A stretch of DNA of 64,000 nt from Lineus longissimus (taxonomy: Eukaryota; Nemertea; Pilidiophora; Heteronemertea; Lineidae): contig NC_088309.1 of NCBI RefSeq assembly GCF_910592395.1, positions 21,328,599-21,392,598 on the forward strand, in the 5' to 3' direction. Position numbers and translations under genes: made by a program. Positions 11,752 to 23,200 of this stretch are shown here, piece after piece. Position 1 is the stretch's first letter, and each line of letters opens with the position of its first letter. The notes below the pieces were generated by a model. It was not told the origin of the DNA and ran no database searches. It worked only from the letters and a program-made list of their open reading frames with translations.

Positions 11752-12000
11752 CCGCAAACGAGCGATTGAAATCGCTGCGACGATAATTACTCGTTTGCGG
11801 TGGTCATCGCAGGTGCCCGCCGCTGCGACAAGAATTGGTGATCGATGACATCGACCGGCGATCAGTATGAAACTCAGTGATTACTTGTTTTACCGATGAG
11901 ACATATTTTTGGCGCACACACAGCGATTAGCATAGTTGCAGGTAGCAGCGATATAAATTGCTCGTTTGCAAGTCGTTTTAATTGATAGTTTACTCGCCGT
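11752..12000. repeat. CG-rich dispersed repeat with inverted arms
   Basis: CCGCAAACGAG at 11752-11762 is repeated as its exact reverse complement at 11790-11800, followed by several 'tcgctgcga' and 'cgatcagt' blocks. A related sequence ('tttgcagtggtcatcgc', 'gatcgcagcgat') recurs at about 26845-26930, so this is probably a dispersed MITE-type family. Confidence 0.5.
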
Positions 12001-15000
12001 AAATCAAACTGCAGCAATTTTGGGTGTAAACATGATAGGTACAATTAATCTTGCCACTTTGTATGTACATTCTTAGATTTCTCTGTGCACATGTAGTGTT
12101 GCATTTAGCTGAGATGTGTCCTGCATGTAAACTGAGAAAACTGCTGAGAAAAATATCTTTAAATATACCAATATTGTCGCGAATGTGAATGGTAAACTAC
12201 ATGTTGCCCTGTAGTATACTGTGTACGATTGCTTTTTGTGCTTACTGGTGAAGATACTGTCACAAAGGTTGTAGTGACGTCAATATTGTTGGTTGGCAAT
12301 ACCGGGCTTCGTTTATCAGTGGGTTTAGGACACTGAGGCTAACTAATGATGTAGCAACTAGCAAATTCAAATGTAACCAAAGAAAGCAAGCTGTTTAATC
12401 TTAGAGTAAAGGTTTCATATGAGATCCTGAGAATAAACGACAACATGCCACCTGGAACAACTCAACCGAGCTGAAAACCTATGGAATGCTTCCGATGGTT
12501 AAGATATCCTAATGACTTGCAAAGCAGCTCTTTATGGTGAATCAACAATGCGAGGGGAAAAAAATTCAAAGAAAGAAAGAAATTAAGGACTCTTAATCTT
12601 CCTCCAGGAGTGTCGATAATGCCACTTGGCATCGGAACAATATTCGACAAGGTTGTAGGAGGCAAAGTGAAGTTCTCAGTCATGATTCGGAAGGGGGGGG
12701 GGGGGGGGGGGGCCAACGCGTTTCGGAAATTTCAAGCGGTTGCAGTTACATGTACATTTCGCGTCAAAAGCGCGCCGCAGACAAGGAGATTTTATAGCAA
12801 TAAGTGCGATACATAAATCGCATCCCGATGCGACAAAAACGGCTTTTCTGCGTTGCGCTAAAAGCTTATGAGATCTCCTTGCTTCATGCAACGGGGTTCT
12901 CGAGGGAATCGAATTTTTTTCCAATCAAATATGCGCTTAACAAATTGAAATCACACGAGATAATATTTACGGTTATTTGGTAAGACCTGACATACATTAG
13001 AAAGAACATTCGTTTGGAACGAGAATTTCCCGCGAACGACCGTGAATGCGTTCGCGGGCATACGACTCGTTGGAGAACATTGTTCTCTGCACCATAGCAT
13101 GGAGTCGAATACACTCAATACCTGTGTAACAGTAACGTTACAGTGCATCGGGGGCCCAGGTCCAGCCTCGCCTGCCTGAGATCAGCACCCGGGAGATTGG
13201 TGCATTGCCGCCGCTTGTCGGGATCTGTAAGCCATGTCCACCAACTAAAGCGACTGATGAGCAGAACGGGATCCGCACGTGTTAAGTTTATTTTGGATGT
13301 ATTAATGTACAGGGTAGTTGATATATTAACGTCCCATCTACGTCGAGCTCTATACAAGCGAATGTCATGTACAGTAAGCACTGAGAAAACACCTTCTAAA
13401 TTGTCTCGTGAAATTGCTATGAAACCAGTTATTGCCATTTTAAAGTGAGAAACAATGTTATTGTCAACTGGCGATGTATCACGACAAATGATTGTCGATC
13501 GCATATATGCGTGAAGCAATTCATTTGAACCTGTTGAAGAGGTCCTCCACCTGGACGAACTTCAACTATGTTCGAAGTAGGCCAACTATCAGACTAAAGC
13601 CCATTCAGAACACGCCATGGCTGTTATGCAAGGCCGTATTTAGCGGTGTGTCTGGGGGGGGGGGGGGGGCAGATAAGTCACGGTCCTTCAAGAAGCCCAT
13701 TTTCCATGATAAACCATGCCCAAGTTGTGCCTTCGTACGAAGTTATGGCTGCTACTTCTGTGTGTGTGTAACGTGTACATATACATGTACATTTATGCAC
13801 ATTACAACGAGTAGGGCTCCAAGATCGCAACAAATCTTGCACGTCCGATGGAGCATGTTTCCTATTAGGTAAACGATCGGCCAAGCACTAACCGATGACA
13901 AAGGACATATTAGTGTACATAATTCATCCTGATTCATTGTCACCCACGCAAAATTAACGGTAGAAGCATCCATTTCCCCTGGAACACGTTAAAGGATCGG
14001 TCACAAATAATTGTTTATCATGGCCCGAAGGTATGCAGGGTAATTTCATCCACGAAGGAGAAACCTTTGATCGATTCGTTTCGCACAAATCACATCCGAT
14101 CATATCATAGTACCAATTAAGGCACAACTAGGGTTTTTATTTGAAGGCGAGGTGTTAGTGGTATCATTTCTGGTTGGATTTGATCATTCTAGGCGACCGA
14201 TAGAAACTGGGCGTTTGCGGCAATGAGGTGAAAGCACTTATGGGTCAGACTAAGGATTTTGATTGTGTTGGTAAATTATATATGGGAATAACTCATTGAT
14301 ACATTGTACAATATTTATTAAATAAGGGAACGATAAAACGCAAAAATAGAAATGTGTGCAGGTCAGCAACCGCTGAATAACCTTAATAACATAAACGTGT
14401 CAATTTATCAGAATATTGATATAACCAATTCCGAAATGGTAATCTAAATATTTTATCGTGTATATTTCACAAAAACTGATGCTCTTAAACGCAGGTTCCA
14501 AAATGCGATTATCAATATTGCTAGTATAACTATGGCTCAATATCTCTAGCGCTCACCTTATTGTTGTTATGGAGAAAAAAATGCTATTTATTTTATTTTG
14601 TATTGGTTATGAATGAAAAAGTATATTCAAGTGGTATAAGTACGTTATTGATGCCGTTATTTACAAATCCGCTAAAAATAAGTTTTGCTATTTGTCTTCA
14701 ATAGGAAGACTATAGACCTACCTCATAGCGTGAGATAAAGAGGTGGGTGACCTATAGGGGATTTTGTGGGTCAAATTTTGGGAAGAGCTTGAAGTGGTGT
14801 CACAGGCGATAAATGTCATTGGTGGTAAAGACTTAAAACATGTAATATGCTCAGAAAAAGGATTTCTGATTAATTAATATTTAGTAAAGCACGTTGATAC
14901 TATAGCTACAGTTTGGTGTTATTACATGAAATTCAGTTCTGAGTATTAAGCGACATATCAACGATTTTGTCAGTCAAAACCTAGGATCTAAATTCAATAA

Positions 15001-16495
15001 GATATTGGACGTATTCCAGATGCCATATATATATTCGTGAAATTTAAAATAAAATTTAAATCAAATATCAAAAATCAAATTTTCAGTGAAATAATTTTTT
15101 GTGCCCAATTTCTCTCCGATATTTATGTTTTGTTTTTGTTGTTTTGTGAGGTCCATTACGTCGCTTAAATTAATTGCTGATTATGAAAATTCCTTAGACT
15201 GCATGAATACGTCTACAAATGAGCTCTTGGGTTTGAAAAAATTAAAAGACTGCCAAAGTCGGAAACGCATCATACCTTTCATTGCATACCTTCTAAACGA
15301 GTAGGATTTTTTTTCATTAAATGATTTTAAATATTTCAAAACAAATTTTATAATTTAGTGAATTTTTGAATTTTTCATTTCGTTTCGTCAGCCCTTGAAA
15401 GAATCGTAGATGACGCGTATGGCTTTACCATTAGATTCTAATTAGTATACTATTATGATAATCGGTTAGTCTAGAGTACATTTATATCAAGCTTGATATG
15501 TCTTTGGTTTATGTAATAATCTGTGGTTATGGTTGTAAAATAAGTCGCTTTTTTATCAGTCTTTCCAACTCAATCGTGGGTATCAGATTCGCTGCTTTTT
15601 AACGTAAAACGAAAAGGATATTAAAAAAGTACGCCTATATAAAAGGACAAGCTTTTTAAAAGTAACTTTAAAGTACATGTATATCGGTTTATTTGCGACC
15701 GATCCAAGACATCGTTCTAAAAATCTATTGAACAGTTACAACCTCTGGAAATTAACTTTAATATCGTCGGATGAATACATTTTCACTTGAATGTGGCCTG
15801 AAATAATCTTGATTATGGCCTGACATAATCTTGAATATGGCCTATGGCCTGAAATATACTTGAATAGCACCTGAAATAAACTTGATTCCACTAAAAACAA
15901 AACGCTTTGAAAACTTTAAACAACATTCAGACAACAGCAATGTAGACAGAAATCTTGTCAAATTGTCCCTACCTAATGTCTGCGCGATCAAGACAGCATT
16001 TTTCATTGGGTTGTTCCCGCAGTCATGTGTCCAACACTTATTAGCACATAAAAGTACAAGAAAGACCAGCACGATTAGCTCCCGAGTATTTTTTGGTATT
16101 CTCTTCATCTTCGTTGCGTTCGTAAAGAGTATAAGCTCCGGAGTTCCTGCGTCTTAAAGGTCCACACCAGAAAACAAATAACCAAGTGAAAGAGAAGGGG
16201 AAATCAGCACACTAATATGGAGCCAGCTTTCTGAGTCATACTCCGTGAAGTCCGTCACGGAGAGGTTTACAAGTTGGTTTTGATGATAAAGCGACTTGAG
16301 TGCCAAAAGGAAGAACGCTCTGGTCGTGCAAGCAAAAGTCCTCACAAGTTAACATCAACTTTTAGCCCACTCGCATTAATTGGATTTTCTTTTGATTCAT
16401 CATGTCCCGACGTGTCGCCACCATACGTTTCAAGTGATGGATGCTGTAAGGAAATACCGGGCTGGTGTCGACATCTGATTCAAACGAGCTAACTA
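12001..16495. other. Non-coding stretch with homopolymer runs
   Basis: No gene recognised. It holds a G20 run (12693-12712), a G16 run (13654-13669) and a perfect 10-bp stem with a 10-nt loop (13029-13058). From about 14.2 to 15.7 kb it is distinctly AT-rich. The longest open frame (13115-13519, - strand) shows no motif and has no splice-consistent partner. Confidence 0.5.
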
Positions 16496-16506
16496 GAATG
16501 AATCGC

Positions 16507-16790
16507 GAGACTGAGAAAACACCTGTGAGAATCGGCGCCGTGTGACTCCGCCATCTGTGAATGTGGTTCCTCTGAACAGACGCCGGAACAAATCCTGGAG
16601 GAACGTCCTCTGATTACAAGCCGTGGGAAGGCCTGGCCAGAACCCAGCCGGATCTTTCCAAGAAAGAATCTGAGGAACAGAGGCAGATTAACGTTACGCT
16701 GCCACATTCTCGAAAACAGACAATGTGGGAAGTTTAATCCGTCGAACGTAAAGAAGAAAAACTCCAGTTCCTCCAGGATGACGTCGTACA
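16507..16790 (+). mobile_element. LINE relic: C-terminal end of a jockey-like reverse transcriptase
   Basis: In one + frame the translation reads RLRKHL, a stop, then a cysteine knuckle (C..AICECG) followed by SEQTPEQILEERP and KAWPEP. This is the typical C-terminal pattern of non-LTR retrotransposon proteins (xLRxHL...CxCGxxEQTxxHxLxxC...WP). At least one in-frame stop shows that it is dead. The same family appears in the opposite orientation at 55543-55800. Confidence 0.75.
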
Positions 16791-17016
16791 TTCTGTAGTT
16801 GTGTCCGCAAGAGAGTAAGCCTCAAACTTCTAGCAAGATTTTTAAGGCGTCCTCTCATCTGTTAGGAAGGGATCAAACAGTTACGGATTCGGGTCTTTGT
16901 TAAGAATATATATGTATCTTTAAACTGTTCCAACTACTCAAGTCTCCTGTATAGAAACTATCGATTCTCACTACAGTAGAAACAATCTCACCGGATGTGG
17001 ACACCGATTCCTATCA

Positions 17017-17123
17017 GGTGGAAACTATTCTCCATTACTTCTATCATTACTATTTCCATCGAGGGGAGAATAGTTTCCACCACGGGTGATATTCTTACCT
17101 CCTGTGAGAAACGGAGGTAAGAA
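17017..17123. repeat. Two adjacent perfect hairpins
   Basis: A 17-bp perfect stem (17017-17033 with 17065-17081, 31-nt loop) is followed 10 bp later by an 11-bp perfect stem (17092-17102 with 17113-17123, 10-nt loop). I see no link to a gene. It may be a MITE remnant or a structured RNA. Confidence 0.7.
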
Positions 17124-19663
17124 GTCAGAAAAAATTCAAACCTATCCCTTAAATAACGTAATGAAACCTACTAGCCCCCTAGATTACCAAGAATATCATC
17201 GAATGCCTTGGCGAACTGTTACTGCTTGTTTATAGTTTGGTCGCTTCGTAACAGATGGCAATAGAGGTTTATGCGAACGGCAAACGGGTCCAACATTCCT
17301 TGTGTTACTGTTTGGTCTCGTCCATGTAACAGATGGCGTCGGGTGATCTCCAGACAGCAAAGAAATAACATTCTCAATACTGTTGCGATATTATCAACTT
17401 AGAAACAAGCCATTTATAAATACATGTAGCGTTTTATTGGACAAAAAAATAAATATATAGTCTTACAATGTACGCAGAGAAAATAAATACATTTTATCTT
17501 TCAACGGCACGACATCGAGTGAGTGATTTGTAGAGCAAAAGTAACATCATTCTATACATACATTGTACTACATGCTGAATACGGCGTCTTCGAAACAAAG
17601 AAATCATTACTGCCAACTCTCCCTCTGGCCCGTTCCTCTCGTCCAGATGAAATTCACTAACATATACACGTATAGATATTTTACTGCGTTAGAGCCGAAC
17701 AACAAGTCGAAAGCCTGCTCAGATCCCTTCTTTCATCACCGTTATATTTGTGGCGGGTAAAAAAAACATGTATAAACTAATTATACTTGCACTGTCTTTC
17801 CATTGAAACTGTACATTTTTATTCTTTCCAACCAGCTACATCAACAGGCAACAGTTGTGCCAAGACAACGATAAGTGAATGTACATGTACTTCCGACGGG
17901 TACAAGCCAATATAGGGGACGGGCCTTTAGTACTAATTGGATGGGCCTTTAGTACCATTCTTGCATTCAATCATGCACTGCTTTGAACTCCCCCGTCTGG
18001 AAAACGTTTCAATCCGCGTCTGGAGCTCATACACAAGTAACTTAATAAGTGGATGGCTTGGAAAGGGCATCACTGTTGAATAATTTTGCCAGGGAGCACG
18101 AGTTGTAACTCTGGATCCCTGACTCAGGAATGCTAAGGCTACAAGGATTCCTGAATGATACAGGTAATCAGCAGTGTATGACACTTCTGATGTAATAGAT
18201 CGGGAATCCAGAGTTTACAAGTACATTCCCTCAGGCTTCCCGATTTGCATCTCAGTAATCCCGAGTTGATCTCGGGATTTCAAACACTTGCAATGATGAC
18301 TTTTTTCCGATTACAGCAGATCTGTAAGCCCAGCGACTCGATTTGTACTGGAATATCCGGGGATAAGTTTTGCATGTTCGGCTACAGTGCTCTAAAGTGT
18401 CCATTTCTATCGTCAATCATCACGATTATCGGGCGACATTGGTGTGAGAAAAAAACATTGAAAAGGGCATTACAACCATGACCACAAGCCCTCTCATGTT
18501 CTCATAGGAATATACAATTACGGCCGACACTCGGCGATGATGGTGTTTTTGCCAATCTTGTTAATGGCTAGCTCTAGATGATTGAATACGTAAAGCGATA
18601 CAGAGAAACTGAAATTGCGCAGAATAAAGTGATTATATGGCTGTGTTTGGGAATAAAGTGTAATGGTGGCGGCGACAGTCATGTAATTCATAACATACGA
18701 CTGTTATGTGTGCAAATGAAAACAAATCATCCGCCATCGAACAAGGAAATTGTAATCTTTTCCTAGGAAAGGTCGACGTGCCATTTAATATCCGATGGAG
18801 AATTTCAATACGAGGGCCGTGTACTCAACTCTTGACCAACGCTCCCTTATGTAGGCGATATCGGCAAAGGAAGACGGCTGCGTTACTTCCGGGCGTGTAT
18901 CGAGTATCAGGCCAACCTTCAGGGAGTCGCGATGGAGTTCGGCTGACGAAAATCATTTTTTTCTTTCTGAGAACGGTTTTGTTCTAATGTGTCATCAATT
19001 TCTACAAAGATGACAAAAACTACCCATTTTACGAGACCAGTGCAGAGGTGTAGTTCATGTCAGCAGTGCCTTGCTTCAAGTTAGTGTCGGAAACAATAAT
19101 ACGACCATGTCAACGTCGCCTGGAGCTCCATTTACCATTTTTACTACTGGGTAGAGCAAATCTGACGAAGTTGCAACTTACGATTTTACAGTCTCGCGAA
19201 GTTTCTTTTCAGTAATTTTAAGAAGGGCTATACGACTGTGACATTGCATTAACCTCTTCAAATCTTCATTTTGTACACTGAGAGAATCAAAATTCTTTTA
19301 ATTTGAACTTGATTGTTCCCGAATTGAGAACTAATTCCTTCGCCTTCCACTCCTCTTTGCTATTTACTTCGAGAAATGAAATTCCATTTAAATCCACAAC
19401 AATGTCAAATGAGACAGAAGCTTTTCTTAAGTTTGGTTATTGGTTTCCGATAAAGTGAATGACGCCCATCCTTATTACATGTATTTATCTAGAAATAGTT
19501 CTTAAGAAGCGCCGCATGTCTCAATTACCTGCTTGAATTTAATCCAATGATACATTAATCGACCAATCCACTTACCAAACTGAACACAAATCTTCAAGAC
19601 CTTGAGACAAACTATCTCTACACGGTACATCTACATAAATTAACCACAGTTCTAAAGAACATA
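17124..19663. other. Non-coding stretch, no gene recognised
   Basis: Only short frames without motifs. Part of it may be 3' flank or untranslated sequence of the minus-strand gene ending at 19664, but I found no clear AATAAA on that strand close to the stop. Confidence 0.4.
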
Positions 19664-20200
19664 TCATTTCTTGTAATAAGCTTTACATCTATTGCATAAA
19701 AAACTGGATCCAGTTATGAAACAGCCTCTGCAAGGTCCGTAATTTTCGCTGCGATAGTAACCAACTGGTCCACCGAACATTCGCTTCTCCATCTTTTGTT
19801 CTTGGCTTTCATCACCCGATGATCTCTTGTAGTAATGGCTATAGCTCTTGTGACAGTCATCGCAGCATTCGAAGAGGCCCCTGTTTTGACAACACGTGCA
19901 CGACATCGCTGATCCCCAGTTCCAACCACGTTTTACGAAGGAGCTGAAATCCGGTTCCTCTGACGACGTAATCTGGGGACTCGCTGACCGCTTAGCTCCG
20001 TAGAATGGTTTCGGGTTAAGCCCGAGCTTGCACCTTATACAGCACGAGGTGCCAATGCGTGCAAAACAACACGTCTTGCAGTCCGCATTATAGCCATCGC
20101 CACGTTTTTCTAGGTCCGTTGATGTTTCATCTGTGTAATCATATGCTAGGGCACAGGCCGCAAGTCCAAGAAGAACTAGTAAACTGTATATATGATCCAT
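19664..20200 (-). CDS. Secreted multi-cassette cysteine-rich peptide precursor (putative prohormone)
   Basis: A 178-residue protein with a clear signal peptide (residues 1-19, hydrophobic core LLVLLGLAACALA). The rest is divided by dibasic sites: KR at 32-33, 70-71, 90-91, 125-126 and 139-140, and a terminal KK. Processing would release three cysteine peptides of about 33-36 residues (34-69, 92-124, 141-176) and two acidic or serine-rich spacers (72-89, 127-138). Cassette 1 is C-x2-CC-x7-CC-x2-C (41, 44, 45, 53, 54, 57). Cassette 2 is C-x-CC-x7-CC-x2-C (101, 103, 104, 112, 113, 116). Cassette 3 keeps four cysteines (157, 160, 169, 172), having lost one from each CC pair. I chose the ATG at 20200 because a good splice acceptor (tttcgtttcag) lies 12 nt upstream on the minus strand, so a 5'UTR intron is likely. 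I do not recognise a named family. Cysteine neuropeptides of lophotrochozoans are the nearest idea; a role as a defensive or other secreted peptide is also possible. Confidence 0.85.
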   Translation of the reverse strand: MDHIYSLLVLLGLAACALAYDYTDETSTDLEKRGDGYNADCKTCCFARIGTSCCIRCKLGLNPKPFYGAKRSASPQITSSEEPDFSSFVKRGWNWGSAMSCTCCQNRGLFECCDDCHKSYSHYYKRSSGDESQEQKMEKRMFGGPVGYYRSENYGPCRGCFITGSSFLCNRCKAYYKK

Positions 20201-20213
20201 GATGAACGACTGA

Positions 20214-23200
20214 AACGAAAGAATGGAGAAATATATTAGTGTCAACATTTGGATGAGGACTGGGCACCATGTAAACGATGTGTGTTAAAAAGTTATATTA
20301 GTAAAAGACTTGGATCCATGGAAACGTTTCTATCTGTAATACTGATCAGGAAAACTGATACGTGTATGTTTGTTGAAAATACCATAGACGTCGATCAGGA
20401 AAACACATCTGTAATTGAAAGCAATGGCACGCACAGTATAAAATCGTTTTGAGAAAGGTGATCTGAAATTGAAAGTAATGTACAACAAAGATTTGATCAA
20501 GGAACATTGACATAATTGAACGTGGTAATCAATTTATATTTCTGAGGGATGGATCCGTGAAACAGTAGCAATGTTGATGATTCGAGCTCGGTCATTAGAG
20601 CATGCACAGATATTTCAAAATGCCGAACTCAGGGTATTCCTTCCTTTGACATTGATAATTAATCGACAGCGATGTGTACGGAAATGAGTCGAAAATCGGA
20701 AATTAGATGGTGAAAAACAGAAGGAGTGCACTTTCATTAAAACATCAGTCGTTATTTTCGTGGCCTCTATTTGAACATGGTGAACGCACGTATTTGAATC
20801 TACAATAAATTGTCCCTTGCACTTTCAGACAGAGCCAAAGCCCTTTTGTAGTGTTTCTATGCTGCGTGTCATTGTTGGTGTACCTGATATACCTATGCAA
20901 AATACCTGAACAAATGCCTCAACGAGTCCATTTCAAATATCCGGCCGGTCGCATTGTGTACGCACATGTAGGACCAGTGGGGAATCGAGGACTTTCGAGT
21001 GGTTGTCGCTCGATTTATCGACATCTCGCAAAACGGGCATCCATCCCTGACTGATCATTATTCATAATATGAGAAGATACAACTTCAACCTGTTCGCCGA
21101 CTCGCTTTTACAAGCACTTCCAGATCCGATTCGAACAGGTCAAAAAGAAAGAGCTAATCACGGTGATAACCATGCCAGAACTAGCCGTTTCAACTTGTCA
21201 TGAACGCCACTAACGCGTCCCGTTTTCTACGTTATGATTAGGGGTGTCGGAAGCTTGTGACGTCTACAATTACCGGCAAGAACGCCGTGAGGTTGTCTTG
21301 GTGTAAAGTTGTCATTTGTACATGTACAGTGTAAGTCACGAGGAGAAATGGTGTCGTTGCAACCCAAACACTCAGACTGGTACTCATACTCATGTACTAT
21401 CACTTTAACGCTCGGTGATAAAATGTGGGAAACCCAGGACACACAAGGTGACTGCTAAAATACGCACTGGAAGCTATAAAACTGTTTCAGCACGTTTGTC
21501 GATAACCGAGGTAGCTAACGTAGCCAAAATACATGCACTCAATGATATGGTCAACTCAACAAAATAACATGGTGACTGGTAAACCTCTTAAAATTAGCTA
21601 ATGCTTTCTCTCTCAGTTATTACATGTACCACAAACTACCTGTATAGGAGACAAATTTTAAGGGGGTAAGTCGTAATGAAACAGGAGAAGTGCCTTGAAA
21701 AAAAGTATAAAAAGAACTGAGAGTTTACAATGAGCGCACATCTGGAGTTGCAAAAAGACACAATAATACCAAATGAGAAGAAAACACCGGAAATATTACC
21801 CATGATATTAGTCTTTGAAGACAGCAGTAAATGTACGCCCTGACCAAAGCGTATCTCATCTGAGACGTTTGTAGCTCGAGACGCAAAATCTAAGAACAAC
21901 AAGTACATAAGAAGGAACATACCTGACTACTTTTTTCCACTCTGGTGCTCTCTGGCCAATAGGAGACACCTCTTCGATCAACACTGCACCCCTTGCTTCC
22001 CGTATTAAGTTCAGCAGTTTCTTAAGTCAGTAATCACAGCATCACCAGCGTTGCCACACTGTTGGTCTCGCGCGGGCGAATTGGTTATATAGTCGCGAGA
22101 GTCGAAGCTATTTCATTCATCAATAATAGGATGTCCGTCCTACGCACAAATGTCTCAACGTTACTATCGCTGGTGATTTATTCTGTGTTCAAACTCTTAA
22201 TCATGTGTCTCAATCCTGTGACGTCAAGATAAATAGTTGTTTACCGATGGATGTCCAATAAATCTCGTTGAAGGACTTGATTTACCTTATTTGTTGCAAC
22301 TAAACAAGCAAGTAGTTCCGTTTTGTGTCTTGTCACCGGTGGCAAATTCGGCATCCAATTTGTGCCCAAATTGTCAAAAATTGTTTTGATACCAGAAGCA
22401 AATCAAAGCATACGTTTTTCACATAAACCTAAGAAAGGTTTTTTGGGTAATATAAAGTAATTTTGAGCTCGAACGTTCTAGGCTCTTTGTACATGTAAGT
22501 ACATGTATCACGACGCGTAAACAGAGAGACACGCCTCTGTACGACATAAATAAAAGGAGTAGTTGGGCAAGGTGCCTAGTGTCTGCCCAAATATCAGTCA
22601 CGTGACGGGCGGACCTGAAGCCTCTCATATATCAACTCCGGAATCTAGGTAGATTGACTACTTGGAAAATGGCAACAAGACGAGATGACGGCAAACAAAA
22701 ATAACGCAAATCTTAGCAGTTACCATCATGGTGAGTCATCCATTCATTTCTTGTCAAGGATTGTTTTGATGAATTGGTCATATAAACTCAAAGTTGTCAT
22801 TGTATGATTTGAAAGACAGTTTTGCCAGTTTCGTCCGTCACTTTCTAATCTCTGGGCGCCATCTTGAATATTTGAGGTCATCCATTTACGTCCTACGCGC
22901 GTTGTCACACATCTGTATTTCATGATCTGTCAAATAGATGCACGTGTACATGTACGATGTAAGATAAATTGTGACCTTCAATATCCTGTTTCGACCGTAT
23001 TTTCCCCTGTCAGGATTATTAATTAGACAAGGCTGTTTGTCTCCCCACGGGCTTAAAGATGCATGTGCACATAACTCCCTGGTCTCCTCGATGCCATGCT
23101 TTTCCTTTCGTGATCGACTGACCGCCCGAATTAGGTATAGATAGACGATAATTGGAGCAATGGCCACATGGATTGCAGATAATCATCAACATCCTAAAAA

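Noticed and set aside
13115-13519. 134-codon minus-strand frame
   Set aside because: No recognisable domain or signal, with competing frames on the other strand.
20201-20248. Sixteen extra residues at the start of the cysteine prohormone
   Set aside because: They precede and overlap a strong splice acceptor, and the ATG at 20200 gives a standard signal peptide.
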